The position numbers were made by a program, and so were the translations under genes. The notes under the pieces were generated by a model that saw only the letters and a program-made list of their open reading frames with translations, searched no databases and was not told the DNA's origin. A stretch of 64,000 nt of DNA from Linyphia triangularis (taxonomy: Eukaryota > Arthropoda > Arachnida > Araneae > Linyphiidae), in NCBI GenBank assembly GCA_963978545.1, contig OZ021729.1, positions 12,910,001-12,974,000 on the forward strand. The letters are read 5' to 3'. This document shows, in pieces, positions 55,701-64,000 of this stretch. Each line of letters starts with the position of its first letter. Position 1 is the first letter of the stretch.

Positions 55701-58700
55701 AATTACATGCATACATATTTATAAATAACATTTGACATTAATTAGAATTAATGTTCAAATGACAATTAGTATTCCTTCTAAAAATAATTTAAACTAAGTA
55801 AATAAACAATTGTTGCTAATTATGTGGACATTCGAATCTCATTAAATTTTAATATTTTATTTAGAGATATATACTATTTTTAAATTCAATGTATACAATA
55901 TAATACAATAGTAATTGTTAACTACATAATACATGGAATATTGCTCTTGGATTCATCAGTAATGGCGATAAGTTATTAAAAATGATATTTGTAATGCTTG
56001 GAAATAAGTTGTTAAAACATAAATAACTCTGTTAAGCTATTTAACTCTATTTAAGACAAATTTAAAATGCAGCCTATAATTTAAGTTCAATTAATAATTT
56101 CCAATTAGTATAAAACATTTATCTATAAGTTTAATATTGTTGATATTTATAAAAACTTTAACAGTCTTTAATTACAACATTTATTTTTAAATGCATTAGA
56201 AGCACACACATATTCTATCTATAGTTTTCATATAATTTTTCAGTTTGTGAATTATTTTCTTAAAAAATAATAGAAAGGAAAGTTTAGTTGTTCAGTTAAA
56301 AATAGAAGTTGTTTACAACATCAAATTGTTGGAAAAATCTAATTATAAATAAATAAAATTACAATTTTAAATTATTTAAAAAAAAAAAAAACTAATTGTT
56401 TTGTTTTTGTGAAAAAAGCCATTTGGTTTAAACCATGCTAACCCTGCTTTTAATTAAAGATAAAGTATTATTTGTGCGCCAACTGAAACAAATTGTAAGA
56501 CCTAGGAACACACCAAATGTAGACTGGTATATAACTGCAGATTCCTTTTTTTTCCCTGAGAATTTCAGATTTTTCTAAAAATTTTTTATTTTTAGTGGAC
56601 TTGGTAAGGCTTTATTAGACTAAACTTGCCTAAAACATCCCACAGAAAACATTTCTAGCTGCACCACTTTTCCGTACACTCATTAGTTCACAAATATATT
56701 CTTATTCAGCTGTTTTATAGTTCAAAATAACGCTGTATATATATTTTCCTCTCTTTTACATTTTGACTGTTTTCACCCCAGATAAACAGGTTTATGCTTA
56801 TCAGAAAATTTGTTTAGTAAATAGCCTAAACATTGGCTTCCTTTTCTGTTTAAATTTATGGTTTATATACTTCTAAGTAAATACCTGAAAGAGTTCTGTT
56901 AAATAGGTAATACTTGCCTATGTCTTAAAATATCACTAAAAATCTGATGTTTAGTTTTAATTATAGAGGGTTTTAGTTTAAATCTCTCCCTCCCCCTCTT
57001 ATCAAAAAAGACTTATTTGAGGTTTTGTGGGGCCTTTTGCAACTGTGAATCAAGTTGCCTCTTTAGTTGTCTAGGTATTTGGGAATAATAAAATATTTTT
57101 TTATTTATTTCTATGTTTTTTTTTTTTGTTTTTTTTATGTATTTATATATTTTTTCTTAGTAGTATATTACACTTATTCAATTGATATTGGTAATTGAAA
57201 CTACAAAAATATCTTGCATACTTTTCTAGTTGCAATTTTTTCTATTACTACATTGTTATTACAGTTTAAAATGATAGTAATAAAACTCAAATAAATTTTT
57301 ATTTAATTACTAAGTAGGAAATCCCTGGTCCAATATGTTCTGGCCCAGTGCTCTTTCTAGCTATGAAATAATTAAAACCTGCTTCCAAAACTGTTTCATC
57401 AGAAGGGCCACTGGAAATTAGGGAAATGTCAGGAAGCTTTCTGATTCTGGAAAATGTCAAGGAGCTTTCTGATTCTGGAAAAAATCAGGGAAATGTCGGG
57501 ATTTTTTTAAATTTCACGAAAATCAGGGAAATTTTCTTTGCCTTTTATCCCAAGAACTGCGGTGGTAATTATTAGTAGTTTAATTTTCATTACCGCCAAA
57601 ACTATTTAAAAAAAAATGGTATATCTCTTTAGCATACATATTTATTTTATCAGGGTGTCTTCATCTGGAAAGGTTGGGGAAATTTGAAAAGAAGTTTGCT
57701 GTAAAATGAGAAATTTTTTTAGAAACCTGTCACGGTAATAAGGGAACTTTTTTTTCGGGAATTTTGTGACCACTCTGTTCATTATTTGGCTCTATTTATG
57801 TACTGTAACTTGTACAATTTGTATTCAAAATGGAAATTGTGAAAAAAAATTCAGTTTTGTACTATTTAAAATTCAGATGCTGGCAAATTTCCTTTGAGAG
57901 ATCTCCTGAGAAGTTTTTCCTAATTTCCGTAGTCTAAATGTTTCTACACCCTATATCAGAAAAACTCTTGTTCTAGGAACCAAATGAGTTTTAAAGTATA
58001 TATTTACTAAATAGTATAACAAGGAAAAATAATTTAATTCTTTTAACTGGGCAAGTTAAATTATTGTATATATTTTACTTAGAAAGTATTAAATAATGCA
58101 TCTTTCTAGTGACAGGAAACTATTCGTTATTTGTTTCTTAATATAGTTTTCCAAAAAGTATTTGAAGTTTTAAAAAATCATAAAGAATTTTTTTTGGAAA
58201 ATTTGATATTTACATCATGCCAATTTATCTCGTAATGAGGTCAAATGGCATGATATAAATATCAAATGAGGATCATGATATAAATATCAATGTTAATCTT
58301 TTAGTGATTGGAACATATATTTTATGTAAATGAAATATAGAAAAATATTCACGTTCTCTAAACCAATATTTTGATGATTTTTATAAATTTCTCTTGGGGA
58401 GGGGGAGGGGGGAATAAACACTTCAGAGTTATTGGTAAAAATGAGCCAAATTTATTAACTAATAAACGCTGTACCAAATCAAATGTGTGGTATTCCCAAT
58501 TGTTTTAATTTGAACGTCACTGTTATTAGGTATCAGTGTTTGTTGTTGTGACATCATAACAATTCCCCTCCAACAATTATGCTACAGAAGATTATGCATC
58601 TCAAATTTTTATCACAGACTCGTGCAATATTTTTGGCTATTTGATTGTTACTCCTTTTACAAGCAATATCTAATACAAACAGCTAACCTTGGGTAAGGAA

Positions 58701-61700
58701 GAGATAATTTAAATGGGGGTTGTCTATGGATAGTTTTAATTTTTTTCTATACCCTTAGAAATGCCTCAGTAATAGTATCTCTATACTTTTACTTTCCTGA
58801 ATGGCAGTCCAAGAAAATTGTTACGGAATTTTCCTTAGAAGCATATTGGGAATGTAGATAATTGATATCCATCTAGTGTTCTTACATTTTAGATGTTGAA
58901 ACGTTTACATATTGGTAACAGTAAGCTTACTCATTATTATCTGGTGTGTTGCTTATTAGTTTAACTTTAGTTACTACTTGCACTTTGGAATTGTCCTGTG
59001 TTTTGATTGTTTATTTATATTTTATTCCTATTTTTAAGTTTTAAATTTTCCCTCAGGTTCCTTAGGTGGGAATCAGAAACAGAAAAGAGGCTTTAGGTGG
59101 TGCCCGAGTTTCTTGAGTGAAGGTCAAGTCCGTGATATTCTTGAAGTAAGTTATGAGCTTATCAAGATATTTTATTTGCATTTAATTTAATTTCTTTTGG
59201 TTATTTTTTAACTGTAAATTGTTTATAAGTCTTATTATTTTATATTATTTATAGTCTTACATTAGTCTTTATATTATTTGTAATCTTACATTAGTCTTTA
59301 TATTATTTTAAAGTCTGTTGATGGCTTTCTGCTAGTGACAACTTCCGGTGGAAAAGTCCTTTTCACTTCAAGAAGTGTCGAGCGATACCTTGGTCATCAG
59401 GATGTAAGTATGCAAATGCTCGTTTTTATGATTTTTTTAAACGTTTTTGTGAAAAACTTTCAATTAACAATTTTATGAAAAACCTAAAATTTGCCTACCC
59501 AGCATAAAAAAGTCTCCAGATTATTTTCAAAACATAAGTTTGGAATCCATCACTTAAAACTACTTTTAACAATCTGAAACACAGTGCCTTTTTTTACTCT
59601 GATCACCCTGTATATTTCTGTTACTAGTTTTTAAAGGTAGAATTTTGGAAAAGTCATATTTACAGAATTAGAATGAATGGTTAATAAAAAGGCCTAAACT
59701 TCTAACCTGACCCTTTTTAATTAGATAAATATTTTTCGCCTAGATTTTGTTACTGCCTACAAAAGTTTTGCCTGTAGTGTAAAATTACATTAAAGGAACC
59801 AATTACAGTGCAGCTTTAGCGCCGATAACGTGGTTGGTAGTAAATTAAATTTGTTTTACAGAGGTCATGTTCTATTTATTTTGTCACATTGAATTTGGCT
59901 TAATTTTTCATATTGAAGTAACCAAGTATCATTTCATAAATAATAAAGTAATTGAAATTGTGACCGTACTGTAAAACTGTTACACAAAAGGATTAATTTC
60001 AGTATTAATATTCGGACAGTGAATTGGAAAAACATGATATTAAACAAGATTTTGTGTATTACTTTATAATCAATATTTCTGAATCAGTCACAAAAAGTAA
60101 ATCTCGCTTAATTTAATTATTCAGCTGGTTTCTATGTATAATACAGTGTTCTAGCTGCTTTTGTATTATGCATAAATATGATGTATATAATTAAATACAA
60201 AAAGCTTTTTTAGTTTATTTGCTCTTATATTTTTTTAAACTTTTAGATTGATTTGATCGGCCATTCTTTGTTTACTTTTATTCATCCTGATGACATAGAT
60301 GCTGTGAAGTATGAGACTGAAAAAGTATTTCTAGCAGCAAAAGAAAATGGTAACTTTTTTCCTTCCTTTTCTTTATACTAAAATTTTTTCTTTAGTGTTA
60401 GCATATTGCTATTGTAACGGCATCGTATGCCTGGGATTTGTTGTCTGCGATAAGATGTGGCTGTAGATTGGCTTACAAATTAACTGATCTTGATAGTGGT
60501 TCGTAATCCACTCTAATCTGCAGGTTTGAAAGGCAATGGTATGGAGGGTTCAATGCCACTCCATCTTTATTCAAAAAATGGTGTTGGTTTGTTTGTGTGC
60601 CACTAGGTGGCACCAGCTGGTGAAAAACAGAATGTCACCCTCGCATAGCTCCGCGTGGGTCGACCTATGAAGAATTCCTCGGTATGAGCTAAATTTTTAT
60701 CTGTGTGTAACCTAATCTTGCACTTTTTATTGTGTAGTTTCTTTGTTTAACAGTGTTTTACTTGATTAATTATTTCAGATCAAAGTCAACACAGATGTTC
60801 CTTTCGCTGCCGCATGAGGGAGAAAGGACAGCCACGTTCGGAGGTAGTCACTTATCAGTACGTCCACTTTGTTGGAGCAGTTACCTCTTCGGAAGAATCG
60901 TCCGATGAAAATGGATACAAGAATGGTATTGTTACATTTATTTAAGTTGGGGAATGATTATTAAAACTGGTTCTAAAATGTATGTTTGCTGTAAAATGAA
61001 AATTACCTGCTCTTTTATTCTTGTTTAGTTATTGAATTGGGCTATACTAAAATGTTTTAAAAGCATTACAATTATAAAAAAAATAACATTTTAACCTGGT
61101 TAAGCGTGAAATTATTCTTGTATAACAAAATGTGTTTTAGTTAATTTGGTGTTTTTATACTGTGTTTTTTGGAAATAGTAGTTGTAGTACTTTAAAGTTT
61201 CTTTTTTTATGAACATTAATTATCTTAGTCAAATTCAACGTGCATTCCCTTGTAGATCGAAGGATACAAGTCTTTATCCAGTTTTCACTATATGTTTATC
61301 AATCATTGCTCTATAACACTGTCACAACATCAGTTATATTATTCGTCAAACCTTCAATATCAAAAACAAAGTATTTGCCCAGATACCAGATTATGATATA
61401 AAGTTTTATAGGTCACTTAACAGACGGTCAAGTATTGTGGTGAAAATGTTTAGAAAACATAGTAAGAATTACATTACTGACTTAACATACTCTAAGCCTG
61501 AGATTCCTAACTTCTAGTCATTGCGCCCTACTTTTTAGTAGCAACCCACTTCGTCATCTGCATATTATATTTTTCAAAAACGAACAGCACAACTTATTAC
61601 TCATAAAAGTTTTATGGGCCAAAGAGAAACTTTTGTTAGGAATAAAACATTTATTACTTCATGTAATTTTACAAAGTATATTTTGAATAAGTCCTGTGAG

Positions 61701-63303
61701 AAGAGTGTGATTGTTTTCTATTACTGTTAATGATAGACTCGGGTAAATTAAATTTTTTTTCAGATGCAAATTGTTTTGATACTTTTAATTCCTACATTAT
61801 ATCTTCACTTCACGTTGAATAGTCTTCAAAGCTTCAATTGAAAGAATTGAAAATGTTTGTTTTAGACAGATAACAAGAATTGTGTCAATTTATTACTATT
61901 AATATTCATTTGTAATATATCTTTGGAAAGATCAACAAGTTCTTAATCAGCTTTTGATGACATACCAATAGTATTTTTTTTTCTTGGAAAAAATGTGCAA
62001 TTCAGTTTTTGTCTTGTAAATTTTTTCTTTCTTCAGTAAAGTAATAAACAATTTTTCAAAGCATTAAAATCTTCTGAGATTTCGGTAATAATGCTCTCAG
62101 AAACGTTCACATTAATAATACTAATACATACATTTGAAATGCCTTAAAACTCATATTTGTGATTTTGAAGACGTAGCGAGTCACCATAGGCTAACTCACA
62201 ACCCACAGTTTGTGAAACGCTGCTCTAAGCTATAAAAGGGGTGCACATTGAATTTCACTTAGGTAATTAATGTTTTTAATAAAGCATAGATACCGATTCC
62301 ACCATGAAGTACTGCCAAGCTTTTCTGCTTAGCCTCTTTTGTAAATTTTCGTGTTGTTGCTTTTGAAATGAAGCTGCAGTGGAACAAGCAATTATCTTTC
62401 ATTACAACACCAGTTTTGCAATTAATTACTGTTGTCAATTTTATGTGTTATAAGTTTTAATAGCTATTTTTTTAATCCACAGTAGTCAATTACATGCTTA
62501 AGGCTTTTGTCAAAGTGGTCGATATCAGTCCATATAATCAACTTTCCCTTGAAGAAGCAACTGCTGATGAATATGTTACGAGACATAGTTTGGATGGCAC
62601 AATCATCTTTGCTGATCATAGGTTTGTTTTACTTCTCAGTTTTGTTTTCAAAAAAGAAAATATATTAGCTGGAAAAGTATTAAAAAATAGCTAGTTTTAG
62701 TCTGATATATAGTAAAAATTTTATGCAACATCTTTTGTCTCTTTTTTATTTATATTATGTGATGAATCAGCTAACAGCTCTTTTTTAAGACTCTAGTATT
62801 GTTTGAATCTTTTTCGTTTTAAGTCATGATTTTAGTTGAAATTTTAAATCTTATGTGGAAAATTTTTTTTCCTTTATTCACTTGAAGCATTATTTCATAT
62901 TTAAAAAAATATTTATTTTGTTAAGGTATGTTTGATGATTGAAACTGTTAATACTTTTCAACAAATGATAAAGGCAATTTCTTTTACTTAAACATAATTC
63001 TTTATTGGATTCTACATTTGGTTATTTCAAAAATTTCTGTGTGAGTGAAATTTCTTTAGAGGTTTGAAATAACCAAGAAAAGTGCAATATCGTCTTGCAT
63101 TCTTTCTTTATTATTATTATTTTGTAATTGATACTCTTAAATTTAATGTAGTTTAAAACTATTTACAAAATATATCTTTTCTTTTTGTGTATACAGACTT
63201 GCTACAATTACTGGTCACATGCCCCATGAAGTTGTAGGACTTTCTGCTTATGCCTATATTCATTCTGCTGATACTGCTGTTACTTTATTTGCTCACCATC
63301 TTA
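52800..63303 (+). CDS. Met: Methoprene-tolerant-like bHLH-PAS transcription factor, 5' part (spliced, continues beyond window)
   Basis: Probable juvenile hormone/methyl farnesoate receptor. Exons: 52800-52879 (ATG MTEKNHP; the exon starts upstream at 52759), 55407-55576, 59057-59145, 59314-59403, 60247-60349, 60779-60925, 62483-62621, 63197-63303. All junctions have GT..AG and matching phases (2,1,0,0,1,1,2,1). Exon 2 encodes the bHLH (basic RNVAEKQRRDKLNGYI, then RRLDKTSILRLSAAHLRI), closer to Met than to ARNT or cycle. Exons 4-6 encode PAS-A (SVDGFLLVTTSGGKVLF, SLFTFIHPDD). Exons 7-8 begin the ligand-binding PAS-B (SLDGTIIFADHR). No lesions. The frame is open upstream of the chosen ATG in its exon, so an earlier start is possible. 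The C-terminus lies beyond 64000. Confidence 0.9.
52880..55406 (+). other. Met intron with MITE interrupted by a LINE
   Basis: The donor GTATGT at 52880 and the acceptor TTGTAG at 55401-55406 bound this intron. It contains a CAGGGAAT-type MITE relative (about 53047-53312 and 54611-54660) split by the LINE. The remainder is AT-rich. Confidence 0.75.
53313..54610 (-). mobile_element. 5'-truncated non-LTR retrotransposon (LINE), degenerate
   Basis: The minus strand encodes reverse-transcriptase fragments in several frames: ILYKRLLSC ... GFQKRKSMTDQIHSIRQILE (54373-54567), then KGLRQGNSLSCL (54191-54376), then GLTINADKTKFMIA (53854-54099). The 3' part ends with a RWIDSVEKDLKQVGVSRWR-type C-terminal motif (about 53340-53450). 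The flanks CAGGGAATTATC (53301-53312 and 54611-54622) are a 12-bp target duplication, so this is one insertion event. Inactive. The family is RTE/Jockey-like; I cannot be more exact. Confidence 0.85.
55577..59056 (+). other. Met intron; MITE near 57400-57777
   Basis: AT-rich intron. A CAGAAGGGCCACTGG ... GTGACCACTCTG element (57400-57777) has imperfect inverted ends and TTCAT on both sides. Its interior (GGGAAATGTC, TTATCAGGGTGTCT) is shared with 63368-63790 and 53047-54660. Confidence 0.55.
60410..60690. repeat. Possible SINE-like repeat in Met intron
   Basis: A GC-richer block in the AT-rich intron with the palindrome GTGCCACTAGGTGGCACC near 60597. No second copy is in this window, so the repeat status is only suggested by composition. 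Confidence 0.25.
60926..62482 (+). other. Met intron with degenerate hAT-like fragment
   Basis: About 61500-62222 contains a TAGCAACCCACTT ... CACAACCCACAGTTTGTGAAAC pair resembling the MITE at 5116-5657. No coding sequence. Confidence 0.4.
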
Positions 63304-63367
63304 GTAAGTTCAATATCTTTACATTTTATTAATTTAGTTGAATTTTCTCTAAGTGTATCATCAATAA

Positions 63368-63790
63368 CAGAGTGGCCACTGAACCTGGAAATCAGGGAAA
63401 TATCAAGAAGCTTTCCGATTCTGAAAATAATCAGGGAAATATCGGGGAGTTTTTTAAAACTTCACAAAAATCAGGGACATTTCTTTGTTCTTAAGGCACG
63501 TTTCCCTGTTCATCCATATTTTGGCGCCTTTTTCCCGGAAAATTGTGGTGGTAATCGTTAGATGTGTAATGTTAAAGAAATAATTTAAACTTTTCATTGC
63601 TACCAAAACTATTTTTAAAAAGTTGGCATATTATCTCTTTGGCATACATGTTCTATTTGATAAAAGTGTCTACACTTTTGGAAAAGTAGAGAAAATTAAA
63701 AAAAAAAGTTTGTTGTAAAATAGGGGAATTTTTTAGAAGTCTGTCATTGAATTCTCGGGGAACTTTTTTTCCGGAATTTTTTGGCCACCC
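63368..63790. mobile_element. MITE with CAGAGTGGCCA-type ends
   Basis: It starts CAGAGTGGCCACTGAACCTG and ends TTTTTTGGCCACCCC, imperfect inverted ends. The interior is shared with 57400-57777 and the LINE-split copy at 53047-54660. It lies in the Met intron after exon 63197-63303. No clear target duplication. Confidence 0.6.
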
Positions 63791-64000
63791 CAAATTAAAA
63801 CTTCAAATTTTTAATATTAGAAGTTGAAATGTAAAAAAACCTTGATTTTTAGTTAAAAATAGATGACAGTTCTTTGCCTGACACTTTCAAGATACGAACT
63901 GAAAACTGTAAGTTCATAATTGGAGGGGAGGGGAAACACTTTAGTTTTTTCCCGTCAGAATTGCAGGATCCATTGGAAAAATGATCAAAATCCCAATTTG

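Overview
The window is eukaryotic: AT-rich, intron-bearing, and crowded with transposable elements. Two host genes are recognisable. The first is the last exon of a CTR1-type copper transporter (3762-3963, +) with a long 3' region. The second is a nine-exon 5' part of a bHLH-PAS gene of the Methoprene-tolerant (Met, juvenile hormone/methyl farnesoate receptor) type (52800-63303, +), which runs off the right edge. Met together with the transposon types points to an arthropod; a chelicerate such as a spider is plausible but is my inference.

Between the two host genes lies a nest of mobile elements, readable from the outside in. A minus-strand Ty3/Gypsy LTR element (12963-45195) has 242-bp LTRs at both ends, a 4-bp ATAG target duplication, a PBS, gag/protease and integrase, but it has lost RT and RNase H. 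It is split just upstream of the integrase zinc-binding motif by an insertion of about 28 kb (14461-42432) bounded by inverted CCCAGATAGC ends. Inside that lies a Helitron-like stretch (about 15517-19729) and a complete-length Maverick/Polinton (20630-38790) with TIRs of about 0.7 kb and a 6-bp AATATA duplication. Inside the Maverick sits an apparently intact piggyBac (34881-38067, TTAA duplications).

The Maverick has a leftward spliced zinc-finger/protein-primed DNA polymerase gene, a rightward array (integrase, penton-like protein, basic core/pX-like protein, major capsid protein, adenain-like protease, FtsK/HerA packaging ATPase, two small proteins), and a leftward gene with an AlkB-type 2-oxoglutarate dioxygenase domain joined to a domain resembling the PC4 ssDNA-binding fold. 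Polymerase, integrase, protease and AlkB genes each carry at least one break; the capsid-type genes and the ATPase are open. The four-gene capsid/protease block has three consecutive TAATG stop/start overlaps between a TATA box and an AATAAA signal.

The rest is host intron or intergenic DNA with MITE-like elements (hAT-type ends at 5729-6238; CAGGGTTCCCAC ends at 4180-4597), a 5'-truncated LINE in a Met intron (53313-54610, 12-bp duplication), tRNA-derived repeats, tandem repeats and homopolymer runs. No CRISPR array, rRNA gene or ordinary tRNA gene was seen.
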